Shown: positions 50,495-59,230 of the stretch, piece after piece | Layout: each line of letters starts with the position of its first letter | Position numbering within the stretch: the first letter of the stretch is position 1 | From: Clostridiales bacterium | Lineage (GTDB): Bacteria > Bacillota > Clostridia > Christensenellales > Aristaeellaceae | Length of the DNA: 64,000 bases | Direction of reading: 5' to 3' | NCBI GenBank assembly: GCA_015056325.1 | Contig: SVGL01000006.1 | Location: forward strand, 62,001-126,000 | Notes under the pieces: generated by a model | What the model was told of the DNA's origin: nothing | What the model saw: the letters and a program-made list of their open reading frames with translations, nothing else | The model's database searches: none | Position numbers and translations under genes: made by a program

Positions 50495-51472
50495 TCATGC
50501 CGGGCCATCCACCCCGACAGCGACCTCCCAGCGGATACCACGGCACCTCTCCCCCCAGTTCAGCGCCTGCCACTGCGCCATATCATGAGTGCGCATGATG
50601 GCCTGCCGTCCCAAGCCCAGAGCGTCGCAGCCATTGGCAGACAGGCGGGTAAGAAGCTTGATGACACCATCGGCAACGGTCTGTTCAAGCTCATTCTCCG
50701 TAAAGGAGGACGCCGTAGCCGTCATGCTCAGCTCTACCCTGGCCCCGTTCAAGCCCTCTGACAACCTGAAGCTGGCGGAAACGTCCCGCAGGTCAGCATA
50801 TCCTCCTGGCAGAGTCAGCCGCAGGGATTTGGCATGTCCCAGCAGCAGCGACAACAGGGCGGTTTCATCCGGCGCGAGGTGCGAACCATCCATCGTATAT
50901 CCTCCGGCCAGGCTCAACTCCTGCCCCTCCAGCGACAGTGCGATCAGCACAGGCGACTGCCTCTCGCCCATGCGCAGCACGTCAGCAAGCGTCGCAGGCA
51001 GGATGCTTCCCTGCTCAATGCGCGCGTCCAGCATGAGGTCGAGCGCCTTGGACAAGCGCGCTCCGGCTGCGGGCTTGAGAGCCTCCGCAACGTCCTTGGC
51101 AGAGGCATCAGTCAGCGCAACGGCGCATTGCATCCGCATGTCGATGCGGTCAGACAGCTCCATCAGCAGGGAGGATAAATCGCCGGATTTTGCGAGTTCC
51201 GCATCCACCGCCAGCAGACGCAGTTGGGACAAATTGATCCTCATCGGTGCAGCAGCATCCATGTTAAGCAATGCTTTGCCGAAGGTTTTCCCCTCGCCTG
51301 TGACGGTCATGTACCCTCCGCCGGACTGGTATGTCGGAATGCGCCCATGAACGCGCCAGGCGCCGTTTCTTTCCACGCAAAGCGCAACCGCGAAAGCCCG
51401 CTCCTCAGCAGGCAGCGCCGTACACGATGAACACACAAGGGGAATCAAGAGCAGAAGAATCAATATTTTCAC
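50495..51472 (-). CDS. Spore germination protein, Ger(x)C family
   Basis: A 325-residue lipoprotein subunit of a nutrient germinant receptor in the spore inner membrane. The start is GTG at 51472, 8 bp after GGAGG, overlapping the gerB stop (GTGA). A hydrophobic leader (ILILLLLIPLVCSSC) is followed by the Ger(x)C body, visible in ERAFAVALCVER, GYMTVTGEGKTFGKALLNMD and the closing DALGLGRQAIMRTHDMAQWQALNW. It is shorter than most GerC proteins (about 370-400 residues). Confidence 0.88.
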   Translation of the reverse strand: MKILILLLLIPLVCSSCTALPAEERAFAVALCVERNGAWRVHGRIPTYQSGGGYMTVTGEGKTFGKALLNMDAAAPMRINLSQLRLLAVDAELAKSGDLSSLLMELSDRIDMRMQCAVALTDASAKDVAEALKPAAGARLSKALDLMLDARIEQGSILPATLADVLRMGERQSPVLIALSLEGQELSLAGGYTMDGSHLAPDETALLSLLLGHAKSLRLTLPGGYADLRDVSASFRLSEGLNGARVELSMTATASSFTENELEQTVADGVIKLLTRLSANGCDALGLGRQAIMRTHDMAQWQALNWGERCRGIRWEVAVGVDGPA

Positions 51473-52518
51473 GTCTTTTTCCTCCGAATGAACGCTGTGG
51501 GCACGCAGATGAACGCAATCTCCATCAGCGGCGCCAGCAGCCAAGGCTGCACTGCCATAAGCAATCTCCAAAGATGGGCTGCATCGCCTGTTTGCGTCAG
51601 GATCAACCCGATCAGCAGGGCATGGGGCAGCCATGTTGGGCGGTATTTCAGCGGAGCGCAGAGGTGCACCGTAGCCAGCTGCACCGATGCGCCAATGGAC
51701 AAAAATGTCGTCAGTATCAGCAGGCACAGATACAGAACACGCAACGCATTGGCTGCATATTTCGTTGGCAAAAGCAGCAATGCAGCCAGGCTGGTTTGTC
51801 GGGAGACCAGCTCCTGGGGGATGGTCAGCGTCAGCAGCAGGAGCCCTGCCACCGAAGCAAACACGGGCAGCACTGCACTCCGCAATCGTCCTGGACGAGC
51901 GTGGGGCACTGTCAGCAACAAGGCAACTGGCCAGGCTAAACTGATCCCCGCTTTCAGCGCCGTCAGGACGGATGCATTCCCCCATCCATGCAGCGGGAAC
52001 AGGTTATCCAGGCGCGCGCTGGGCACAAGGCATGCTGCAATCAGCACGGCAGCAGCAGCCATTCCCCCGCGCAGAAAATGTGCCGCCCGGGGCAGCCCAT
52101 CCCGGTGCAGGGAAAGCAGCAGCGCGCCGCCAGTCAGCAGCGCCATCGTGAAGGGGGTCCCACGGGTACCCACGCCCTGGGTGAAGAGAGTGATCAGCGC
52201 GGTCAGCCCGGAGAGCCCCTCCACCAGCAGAATTGCTGCCAGCACAGCAGAAATCGCCCATGCGCCAACCTTCCCCAGGCATGCACGGACGGCCTCCGTC
52301 AGCGTGGAAGTTTGGGTCAGATGCATCACATACCGCAGCAGCGCCGCCGCGGCAAAACCCGGCAGCAGGCAGACCAGCGTCACCCACCAGGCGGACACGC
52401 CGCACAGTGGCAACACACGCGTCACTGCTGTACGCCAGATGGACACAGCGCACAGCAGCCGCAGCAGCATCAGTCGGGCACAGTTTTCTCCGGCCATCCG
52501 GGATGCATGTTGGCTCAT
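51469..52518 (-). CDS. Spore germination permease, GerB family
   Basis: A 349-residue polytopic protein of the amino-acid permease-like spore_permease family, with about ten hydrophobic helices. Segments such as WVTLVCLLPGFAAAALLRYVM, AISAVLAAILLVEGLSGLTALI and ALFLL-type helices, and its position between GerA and GerC, identify it. It is thought to bind or transport the germinant. The first bases overlap the gerA stop by 4 bp and the last overlap the gerC start, so the three genes form one tightly coupled operon. Confidence 0.9.
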   Translation of the reverse strand: MSQHASRMAGENCARLMLLRLLCAVSIWRTAVTRVLPLCGVSAWWVTLVCLLPGFAAAALLRYVMHLTQTSTLTEAVRACLGKVGAWAISAVLAAILLVEGLSGLTALITLFTQGVGTRGTPFTMALLTGGALLLSLHRDGLPRAAHFLRGGMAAAAVLIAACLVPSARLDNLFPLHGWGNASVLTALKAGISLAWPVALLLTVPHARPGRLRSAVLPVFASVAGLLLLTLTIPQELVSRQTSLAALLLLPTKYAANALRVLYLCLLILTTFLSIGASVQLATVHLCAPLKYRPTWLPHALLIGLILTQTGDAAHLWRLLMAVQPWLLAPLMEIAFICVPTAFIRRKKT

Positions 52519-53999
52519 CGGTTCCTCCTGTCCCAGCGGCGCATGGGGCCGCGCACCCGCATTCGGTCATCGGCATCGCTCAGCCATGTGCGCCAGCGCT
52601 GCATCCACAAGGGGGCGCGTGCTAATCCATCCGGGTTATGAGCCCTTGGCGGACTGTACGGCGCAGCAAAAGGCGACCCCAGGCTGGTCAGGCTGCACAG
52701 GCGGACGGCACCTACGGCAATCATCAGCACCATGCCGTATACCCCGAAGACACTTCCGGCCAGCACCAGAAGCAGCTGACCGATGCGCAGGGCGATACCC
52801 AGGGAATAGTCCGGTACGGCATAGCTACCCAGGCTCGCCACCGCCACAACGATCAGCAGCAGCGGATGCACCAGGTGGGCGTCCACCGCTGCTGAACCCA
52901 AAATCAGCCCGCTGACCGTCCCCAGCGTGGAGCCGACAACCGATGGTACACGGGTAGCTGCCTCGCCGATGAGGTTGAACATGATGAGCATGACCAGCGT
53001 CTCCACCGGAATGGAGAAGGGCACAGAGGCCTGGCTCTCCAGGATGGAGGTGAGCAGCGTCACCGGCAGCGCCTCCGGGTGGAAGGTGACGAAGGCCACG
53101 AACAGCCCCGGCAGCAACAGCGCGCACAACAGCCCCAGCAGGCGGATCATCCGCATGAATGTGCCATACTGGAACCTGGCGGAGGTATCATCCGGGGTAT
53201 GAAGCAGGTGCCAGATGCTGGCCGGCAGCACCAGCGCCTGAGAGGAGCCATCCAGCAGGAGGACAATCTGTCCTTCCAGCAGCATGGAGGCCGCACGGTC
53301 GGGACGCTCGGTGAGAATGCACTGGGGCAACAGCGCGTAAGGTCTGTCCTCCAGCAGCTGCTGCAGCGCCCCGATGGACAGCACATGGTCGGTACGTATT
53401 CCATCCAGGCGGGCCTTCACCCGGGACAGCGTGCCTTCATCCGCCACACCATGCAGGTACATGACGCACAGGCCAACTGGATAACGGCTGCCGATGGGGC
53501 GCATCTCACCGATCAGGTCAGGGGTGGGCAGAATACGTCTAATGAGAGTGATGCAGTCCCGCAGGGATTCGTTGAAGCCCTCATGGGGTCCGAGAACAAC
53601 CTGCTCGGTCAGCGGCGGAGAGATTCCCCGGCGGACAAACATCCGCACATCAAAGCCCAGGGCGCCATTCATGCCGTCCACAAAAACCACGGCTTGGCCG
53701 GTGAGAGTCTGGGCAACGGCGTCCTCTATCGTCAGGGCGGGCTTCACGGCTGCATTGTACACGGCCTGACAGAGGGCTTCACCCAGGTCAACGGGAGCAG
53801 GAGCATCCCGGAGCGCCGTCAGCGGCGTGAGGACGTAGTGCTGCAGGAAATCAATGGAGCACAGCCCCTCGGCATAATAGAGGCTGGCGTCCCTTCCGAA
53901 CACGCAAAAGTGCCGGACATGCATGTCCGGGTTAACATCGCGATGAAGCGCCGCATCCATGCGGCGACGGCTTTCAACGATGGAGGATGTGATGGGCAT
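52515..53999 (-). CDS. Spore germination protein, GerA family
   Basis: A 494-residue receptor subunit. The N-terminal soluble domain (about residues 1-240) is followed by a membrane domain with about five helices (ALLLPGLFVAFVTFHPEALP, VSGLILGSAAVDAHLV, VFGVYGMVLMIAVG). The motifs MYLHGVADEGTLSRVKARL and PFSIPVETLVMLIMFNLIGEAATRVP are strongly GerA-like. GGAGG stands before the ATG. It is the first gene of the germinant receptor operon, expected to be expressed in the forespore; I could not identify a convincing sigma-G promoter. Confidence 0.95.
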   Translation of the reverse strand: MPITSSIVESRRRMDAALHRDVNPDMHVRHFCVFGRDASLYYAEGLCSIDFLQHYVLTPLTALRDAPAPVDLGEALCQAVYNAAVKPALTIEDAVAQTLTGQAVVFVDGMNGALGFDVRMFVRRGISPPLTEQVVLGPHEGFNESLRDCITLIRRILPTPDLIGEMRPIGSRYPVGLCVMYLHGVADEGTLSRVKARLDGIRTDHVLSIGALQQLLEDRPYALLPQCILTERPDRAASMLLEGQIVLLLDGSSQALVLPASIWHLLHTPDDTSARFQYGTFMRMIRLLGLLCALLLPGLFVAFVTFHPEALPVTLLTSILESQASVPFSIPVETLVMLIMFNLIGEAATRVPSVVGSTLGTVSGLILGSAAVDAHLVHPLLLIVVAVASLGSYAVPDYSLGIALRIGQLLLVLAGSVFGVYGMVLMIAVGAVRLCSLTSLGSPFAAPYSPPRAHNPDGLARAPLWMQRWRTWLSDADDRMRVRGPMRRWDRRNR

Positions 54000-54020
54000 G
54001 TTTACCTCCGTGCTTTTGGA

Positions 54021-54052
54021 GGAGCAGGCATATCATCAAATACGCCTGCTCC
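54021..54052. other. Hairpin between gerA and DUF1540 genes
   Basis: GGAGCAGGC pairs with GCCTGCTCC around a 14-bp loop that extends the stem. No T-run; it could be a weak terminator or processing hairpin for the DUF1540 transcript. Confidence 0.5.
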
Positions 54053-54064
54053 CCCATGGTCATC

Positions 54065-54232
54065 TTACCAGCGGCACTTGTAGGAGTTGCACTGGCTTTC
54101 GTCGGCCTTGCCGGTGCAGCAGCTGTGCTTGGGCGCAACCTGGATGTCAGTCAGCTGGCACATGCCGTCCTTGGCATGGTGCTGGCAGCTTTCCACGGAG
54201 CAATGGATGGCCTGGTTGTTCTTCGCGTTCAT
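54065..54232 (-). CDS. DUF1540 small Cys-rich protein
   Basis: A 55-residue protein with the DUF1540 pattern IHCSVESCQHHAKDGMCQLTDI and a further Cys pair plus a terminal Cys (KHSCC... SQCNSYKC), probably a small zinc-binding fold. DUF1540 proteins are common in spore-forming Clostridia, and the neighbouring ger operon fits a sporulation context, which is inference. The ATG at 54232 is preferred; a start five codons upstream is possible. Confidence 0.85.
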   Translation of the reverse strand: MNAKNNQAIHCSVESCQHHAKDGMCQLTDIQVAPKHSCCTGKADESQCNSYKCRW

Positions 54233-54295
54233 GCTGAATACCCCCATCGTTGTTGTCGCCTTGCGGCGCAGTACTCATTCTGCCCGGATAAGGGC

Positions 54296-54324
54296 TTGTG
54301 ATTCCGGGAATTTTGTGCTATTCT
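54296..54324 (+). promoter_or_regulatory. Promoter of queT
   Basis: TTGTGA (54296-54301), 17 bp, TATTCT (54319-54324), giving a leader of about 120 nt that contains the palindromic repeat copy B. Confidence 0.65.
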
Positions 54325-54378
54325 GTATAAGGCCGATGGGCACTGGACTTCCTTTCCGGCAGCCGCGGAATGTTGGAG

Positions 54379-54434
54379 GTCATTGCTTGCAATGACCAAG
54401 TGTAGCCAGCGCCGCCTTGGCGGTGATGGCCGAA
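54379..54434. repeat. Intergenic palindromic repeat, copy B
   Basis: GTCATTGCTTGCAATGA (54379-54395), a 6-bp gap, GTAGCCAGC, an inner hairpin CCGCC-TT-GGCGG, then GATGGCCGAA. The order and spacing match copy A at 10616-10677, with a different inner stem. It lies in the queT leader, ending about 5 bp before the Shine-Dalgarno. Confidence 0.75.
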
Positions 54435-54451
54435 AGATAGGAGGCGCTTTT

Positions 54452-54931
54452 ATGTTCAAAAAGCTGCTGACGCCCCATTCCCTGTGCATAAGTGCCGTAA
54501 TTGCGGCACTCTATGCCGCGCTGACGCTGCTGCTGGCCCCGATTTCCTACGGGCCCATCCAGCTGCGGCTGTCCGAAGCACTCACCCTCCTGCCGATGGT
54601 ACTTCCCCAGGCCATCCCCGGACTCTTCGTGGGCTGCCTGATCGCAAATCTCTACACCGGCATGCTGACGGATATCATCTTCGGCTCCCTGGCAACGCTG
54701 ATTGCCGCCATCGGCACCTGGCTTCTGCGGAAGAAGCCCATCCTCGCGGCGGCCTGCCCGGTGGTTTTCAACGGCGTGATCGTCGGTCTGGTGCTGGCGA
54801 AGACCTCCGGCCTTCCCATCGCGCTGACCATGGCGGAGGTTGCCATTGGCGAAGTCGGCGCGGTACTGATCGGCCTTGTCATCCTCGGCGCCATGAAGCG
54901 CGCGAAGATTGATCTCACCCGGCTTGGCTGA
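54452..54931 (+). CDS. queT: QueT-family queuosine precursor transporter
   Basis: A 159-residue membrane protein with about five helices, the substrate-binding (S) component of an ECF-type importer for a queuosine precursor such as preQ1. The pattern ALYAALTLLLAPISYGPIQLRLSEALTLLP and QAIPGLFVGCLIANLYTG is characteristic of QueT. AGGAGG precedes the ATG at 54452. QueT genes often follow a preQ1 riboswitch; I find none in this leader, which instead contains a palindromic repeat. Confidence 0.9.
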   Translation: MFKKLLTPHSLCISAVIAALYAALTLLLAPISYGPIQLRLSEALTLLPMVLPQAIPGLFVGCLIANLYTGMLTDIIFGSLATLIAAIGTWLLRKKPILAAACPVVFNGVIVGLVLAKTSGLPIALTMAEVAIGEVGAVLIGLVILGAMKRAKIDLTRLG

Positions 54932-54944
54932 TTTTTTGCTCAAC

Positions 54945-54973
54945 ATGAGTCTGCCCTGCGGCAGGCTCTTTTT
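54945..54973 (+). terminator. Terminator of queT
   Basis: GAGTCTGCC-CTGC-GGCAGGCTC followed by TTTTT. Confidence 0.92.
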
Positions 54974-55038
54974 GCATGAAAAAATTGTGTCGATCAGAAG
55001 AAAATTTACAATTATACATTCCCATTTTCGGGTACATG

Positions 55039-55047
55039 TGGTATAAT
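55039..55047 (+). promoter_or_regulatory. Extended -10 promoter of maf
   Basis: TGG-TATAAT at 55039-55047 with a perfect -10 and extended TG. The -35 position (TTCCCA) is poor. Confidence 0.6.
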
Positions 55048-55133
55048 GCAGAATGGAATGTTATGCTGGTGGGCGTATGTCCCCGGAAGAGCGCATTCTG
55101 CCTATCATTGCACGCCTCAGGAGGTCTCCCCTG

Positions 55134-55700
55134 ATGAACGATACACCTCTGATTCTGGCCTCAGCCTCGCCCCGTCGGCGGGAGCTGATGGCCCTGACCG
55201 GCCTCCCCTTCACGGTGGACGCCCCCGATGTGGACGAGAGCTGTTCCCTGCCCCCGCGCGAGGCGGTGATGGAGCTCTCCCGGCGCAAGGCGCTGGCTGC
55301 AGCGGCTCTCCACCCCGGCTGCGTCATCCTCGCGGCCGACACCCTGGTCGCGGTGGATGATGCCGCCCTTGGCAAGCCCCGCGACGCTGAGGATGCCTTC
55401 CGGATGCTGCGCAGCCTCTCCGGCAGATGGCACCAGGTGTACACTGGCGTAACCGTGGTGGACGCAAAGGGCGCCATCCATTGTGAGGCCGACAGCACTG
55501 ACGTCCATTTTGAAGCCATGTCCGACGAGGCCATCCGCCGCTACATCGCCACCGGCGAACCGATGGACAAAGCCGGCGCCTACGCCGTGCAAGGCATTGC
55601 TGGCCTGTGGATCGATCAGCTGCACGGCAGCCATACCAATGTCATCGGCTTGCCGATGGCCCTCACCCGCCGCCTGCTGGAAGACTGCGGCCTCCTGTAA
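55134..55700 (+). CDS. maf: Maf-family nucleoside triphosphate pyrophosphatase
   Basis: A 188-residue house-cleaning enzyme that hydrolyses non-canonical or modified nucleotides (dTTP/UTP-type Maf). It begins with the family signature PLILASASPRRRELMALTG (residues 5-23); further motifs are ILAADTLVAVDD near 68, GKPRDAEDAFRML and AGAYAVQGIAG near 148. The start at 55134 follows AGGAGG. Maf genes commonly precede mre genes, as here, and overproduction blocks septation in Bacillus. Confidence 0.95.
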   Translation: MNDTPLILASASPRRRELMALTGLPFTVDAPDVDESCSLPPREAVMELSRRKALAAAALHPGCVILAADTLVAVDDAALGKPRDAEDAFRMLRSLSGRWHQVYTGVTVVDAKGAIHCEADSTDVHFEAMSDEAIRRYIATGEPMDKAGAYAVQGIAGLWIDQLHGSHTNVIGLPMALTRRLLEDCGLL

Positions 55701-55705
55701 GCGTT

Positions 55706-55895
55706 CGCAAAAATGCAGACAGCATTTTTGCGAGGATTGCACGCGCTCACTGGTCGTGCTAATGCCTTCCCGGCCGTTCGCTTGTGTAAGGATATTTCGC
55801 CTGACAGCGAAATTCGAAAATCACCGCACATGTCGCTGATTTTCGATTGACAGTCTGCCGACGGCGGATATCTTTTGCTAAGGTTTTCTCACATT
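55706..55895 (+). repeat. Structured intergenic module upstream of mreB
   Basis: About 190 bp with three hairpins: CGCAAAAATGC/GCATTTTTGCG (55706-55732), ATTTCGC/GCGAAAT (55794-55813) and CGAAAATCA/TGATTTTCG (55815-55845, loop CCGCACATGTCGC). A conserved tail ACAGTCTGCCGACGGC follows, overlapping a possible promoter TTGACA (55847-55852), 16 bp, TATCTT (55869-55874). A related module lies at 61801-61987 before minD. Confidence 0.8.
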
Positions 55896-55921
55896 TTTGA
55901 TTAGTAGAAGGATGAACAGAT

Positions 55922-56944
55922 ATGCATTTTTTCGCCCCTGATATGGGTATTGACCTTGGTTCCTCCAACACGCTGGTGTATGTGAAGAAGCGCGGCATCG
56001 TCATCAGCGAGCCGACGCTGGTAGTTGTCTCCGGCACCAACAAGAAGCAGGTTCAAAGCGTCGGCGACGAAGCCCGCCGCGTCCTGGGCCGCGTGAATGA
56101 TTCCAAGACCATCATCCGCCCTATCCGCAACGGCGCCATCGCTGATTTCGACATGACCACCCTGCTGCTGAAGTACTTCATCCGCAAGGCCATCGGCGCC
56201 AGCAATGTCATCCCGCCCAAGGTGGTCATCTCCGTGCCCGCCGGTATGGACGACGTCAACCGCCGTGCCATCACCGAAGCTGTTCAGCGTGCCGGCGTGA
56301 AGAAGGTCTACCTAGTGGAGAAGCCCTTTGCCGCAGCGCTGGGCTCCAATCTGCCAGTGTACGACCCCATCGGCTCCATGGTGGTGGACATCGGCGGCGG
56401 CACCACAGATGCCGCTGTCGTATCCCTGGGCGGCCTGGTGGTCAGCCAGTCCATCCCCGTGGGCGGCGCCAAGATGGATGAAGCCATCATCAACCACATC
56501 AAACGCGAGTTCAACATGCTCATCGGCGACCGTACTGCCGAGGACGTCAAAATTGACCTGGCCTCCGCGATGCCTGCGCTGGAGGACCGCTCGGTACGCA
56601 TCCGCGGCCGGGATCTGCTCTCCCCCCAGGCCATGGACATCGAGTACACCTCCCGCCAGGCCTACATGGCCGTGCATGAGCCCTGCCGCGCCATTGTGGC
56701 CGCCATCCGCTGGGTGCTGGAGCGCACGCCGCCGGAACTGGCCAAGGACATCATGCGCACCGGCATCCACCTGACCGGCCGCGTCGCCCAGCTGTACGCA
56801 ATGGATCAGTACATCGCCAGCGAGCTTGGCATTCCGGTGCTCATCGCCAAGGAGCCCGGCGACTGCACGGCCCTGGGCCTGGGCTACATTGTAGAGAACA
56901 TGGCCATGCTCCAGGAGCAGGGCCACATGCCCAGCCAGGCCTAA
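55922..56944 (+). CDS. mreB: Rod-shape actin homologue MreB
   Basis: A 340-residue cytoskeletal ATPase that organises the elongation machinery. The phosphate-1 loop MGIDLGSSNTLVYVKKRGIV starts at residue 8; VVDIGGGTTDAAVVSLGG near 160 is phosphate-2, and HLTGRVAQLYAMDQYI near 283 is the adenosine motif, where most MreB have LTGGGA. The N-terminal HFF may be the membrane-binding part. The Shine-Dalgarno is AGAAGGA. It heads the mreB-C-D-mrdA-minD-rodA cluster. Confidence 0.95.
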   Translation: MHFFAPDMGIDLGSSNTLVYVKKRGIVISEPTLVVVSGTNKKQVQSVGDEARRVLGRVNDSKTIIRPIRNGAIADFDMTTLLLKYFIRKAIGASNVIPPKVVISVPAGMDDVNRRAITEAVQRAGVKKVYLVEKPFAAALGSNLPVYDPIGSMVVDIGGGTTDAAVVSLGGLVVSQSIPVGGAKMDEAIINHIKREFNMLIGDRTAEDVKIDLASAMPALEDRSVRIRGRDLLSPQAMDIEYTSRQAYMAVHEPCRAIVAAIRWVLERTPPELAKDIMRTGIHLTGRVAQLYAMDQYIASELGIPVLIAKEPGDCTALGLGYIVENMAMLQEQGHMPSQA

Positions 56945-56982
56945 ACCGGTTTATCGCCCATTATTGAATTGAGGTGAGCAAA

Positions 56983-58590
56983 ATGGCCAAACGCCATGAC
57001 GCCAAAGACACCCAGCGGAAGAATCCCTTCCTGCCTGATCCAGACGAATATTATTTTGACGACGAGCTGGACAGCGTGACCCGCAACCTCCCCACGGAGG
57101 AGGAATACCTCCCCCAGGAGCAGCAGCCTGAAGCCGAAGCTCAGCCCGTGACCGAGGGCACTAACCGCCTCGGTGTGCGGATGATCGGCCTCAAGCCCAC
57201 AGCAGAGGATATTGCTGAGGAGGACGAGGACGATTTCACCCCCGCCTACGACGCCGGTGACGACGATGATCTCACCGCCCCCCGCCGCTTCACCCGAAGC
57301 GCCCCTGCGGTGGACATGACCCCCGAAAACGAAGAGGATGCACCCGTCATCCGCAGCAAAACCAAGAAGCAGCAGCGCCGCCTCCAGGATGAAGGGGAAA
57401 AGAAGCCCCAGGGCAAGACGCTGCGCATCGTGTTGAGCATCCTGATCACCGGCGCACTGCTGATCGTCATCGGCATGATGATGCTCTCCCGCACCATGAT
57501 GCCTGACACCGCCTTCCTCCAGGCGCCTGAGGCCGCGATTTCCTCCGCCGTCAGCCCGGCACAGGGCTTTTTCACCGGCCTGGTGGACAGCATTGCGGAC
57601 TACTTCCGCAAGATCAAGCTCCGCGAGAACCTGGAGCAGGCCTATGTTGATCTTCTGGCAGAAAACGAGGAGCTCTACATCCTGGCCGCCCAGGCCCAGG
57701 AGTACGCCGACCGCCTGGCCATGTATGAGGACATCGACGCCGAGATGCAGAAGAACCTCGGCCTGAACCCCATCCGTTGCCAGGTCATTGGCCGCGAGCA
57801 GGGCAACTACTTCTCCACCTTCACCATTGACCGGGGCGAGCGCGACGGCATCGAGCCCTATATGGCCGTCACTATCTCCGGCGCGCTGGTGGGCTTCACT
57901 GAAAAGGTCTATGCCTCCTCTGCCACCGTGCGTACCATCATCGACTCCAACGCCTCCATCTCCGGCTTGATCCAGTCCAGCCGCGATCAGGGCATCGTCT
58001 CCGGCACCCTGGGCGTCAACGGCGAGCCAATGTGCCGCATGTACTACCTCCCCGACGATCACCTGCCCCGTCCCGGCGACATCGTGGTCACCTCCGGCGT
58101 GGGCATGTCCTTCCCCAAGGGTATCCCGATCGGCACGGTGCGCGAGTCCACCCGCGGCATGGAGAGCAACAAGCAGTACATCGTCGTGCAGCCCTCTGCG
58201 GACTTTGAGCACATCGAGTACGTCATCGTCTACCGCTACAAGCCCGCCGCCGAGGCTGTGGAGGGCCGCACCAGCACCGCCACCTACAATGAGTACGTCC
58301 CCACGGTGACGGCGCGCCCCTATCCGACGCTGCGCATCGGCACGACGCTGAAGTTCGGCGAGACGGCAACGCCTGCGCCTACCGCATCCGCGACGCCCTC
58401 CCCTACGCCTTCTCCCACGCCAACGCCCTCTCCCACGCCTTCTCCCACGCCCAGCGGCACCAAAGCGCCCTCGGTGGAGTACCAGTCCTCGCTCCTGGGC
58501 CCGACGCCCTCCCCCACGCCTTCTCCCACGCCCTCTCCCACGCCGGTTGTGATTGTCAATCCGGATGACTTTACCTGGGAGGAGGAGTAA
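56983..58590 (+). CDS. mreC: Rod-shape protein MreC, unusually long
   Basis: A 535-residue bitopic protein, against about 280-300 in most bacteria. An acidic N-terminal cytoplasmic extension of ~145 residues precedes the single membrane helix ([22 protein letters not shown], about 148-170) and a coiled coil. The typical MreC beta-domains are visible in [35 protein letters not shown] and [20 protein letters not shown]. The last ~90 residues are Pro/Thr/Ser repeats (SPTP units) with Ala. GAGGTG precedes the ATG at 56983. It links MreB to PBP2 outside the membrane. Confidence 0.93.
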   Translation: MAKRHDAKDTQRKNPFLPDPDEYYFDDELDSVTRNLPTEEEYLPQEQQPEAEAQPVTEGTNRLGVRMIGLKPTAEDIAEEDEDDFTPAYDAGDDDDLTAPRRFTRSAPAVDMTPENEEDAPVIRSKTKKQQRRLQDEGEKKPQGKTLRIVLSILITGALLIVIGMMMLSRTMMPDTAFLQAPEAAISSAVSPAQGFFTGLVDSIADYFRKIKLRENLEQAYVDLLAENEELYILAAQAQEYADRLAMYEDIDAEMQKNLGLNPIRCQVIGREQGNYFSTFTIDRGERDGIEPYMAVTISGALVGFTEKVYASSATVRTIIDSNASISGLIQSSRDQGIVSGTLGVNGEPMCRMYYLPDDHLPRPGDIVVTSGVGMSFPKGIPIGTVRESTRGMESNKQYIVVQPSADFEHIEYVIVYRYKPAAEAVEGRTSTATYNEYVPTVTARPYPTLRIGTTLKFGETATPAPTASATPSPTPSPTPTPSPTPSPTPSGTKAPSVEYQSSLLGPTPSPTPSPTPSPTPVVIVNPDDFTWEEE

Positions 58591-58592
58591 GC

Positions 58593-59192
58593 GTGCGTAA
58601 TGCTCTTACGCGTCAGGTGAAGCTGGTTCTGGCGATCCTGGTGGGCTACCTGGCACATGTATCCGTGATGCCCTATATTCGCCTGGGTGACGTTTCACCC
58701 AGCCTGCTGATCGCCATGACTGCCATCATCACCGTTGGCTACGGCATGCTGCGTGGGCTGTGGACTGGCATGTTCTACGGCATCGTGATGGAAATCATGC
58801 TGCCCACGGTGCCCATGCTGAACCTGCTGTTCTACCCCATTTCTGCGCTGCTGTGCGCCGTGTTCTTCGCGGACCGGTCTGAGGCGCAGCTGCAGTACGC
58901 CCGTTCCATCGGCAAGCGGGGCCGAAACATCAGCCCCCTCGTCCGCACGGTGCTGTGCGCATTCTTCAACTGTGTGATCTATGATATCGTCAACCTGGTT
59001 TATATGTACCTCAGCGGCGCAGCGCTTTCTTCCGCCCTCATCCAGCGCGGATTCTCCAGTGTGCTGGCCACAACGCTGCTGACCATCATCATCATGGTTC
59101 CTGTACGAAAGATTCTCGGCTTCCGCAAGCAGGAAGAGAAGCAAGCCCCGCAGCTGCGCTTTGACCACCGGCCCGAGCGCGATACTCTCTGA
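58593..59192 (+). CDS. mreD: Rod-shape membrane protein MreD
   Basis: A 199-residue integral membrane protein with about five helices. It starts at GTG, after GGAGGAG at the mreC end, 2 bp after its stop. The pattern SPSLLIAMTAIITVGYGMLRGLWTGMFYGIVMEIMLP, a charged loop and the C-terminal helix TTLLTIIIMVPVRKIL fits MreD. It completes the MreBCD complex and lies between mreC and the PBP2 gene. Confidence 0.9.
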   Translation: MRNALTRQVKLVLAILVGYLAHVSVMPYIRLGDVSPSLLIAMTAIITVGYGMLRGLWTGMFYGIVMEIMLPTVPMLNLLFYPISALLCAVFFADRSEAQLQYARSIGKRGRNISPLVRTVLCAFFNCVIYDIVNLVYMYLSGAALSSALIQRGFSSVLATTLLTIIIMVPVRKILGFRKQEEKQAPQLRFDHRPERDTL

Positions 59193-59230
59193 TTGCCCGT
59201 ACAGGCACAAACCCGGAAGGGAGGTTTTTC

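Noticed and set aside
54325-54451. preQ1 riboswitch before queT
   Set aside because: No preQ1-I core or matching pseudoknot was recognised; the conserved sequence there is the palindromic repeat also found at 10.6 kb in a non-queuosine context.
58380-58550. Short tandem repeats in mreC
   Set aside because: They encode Ser-Pro-Thr-Pro units in frame and are protein low complexity, not a DNA regulatory repeat.
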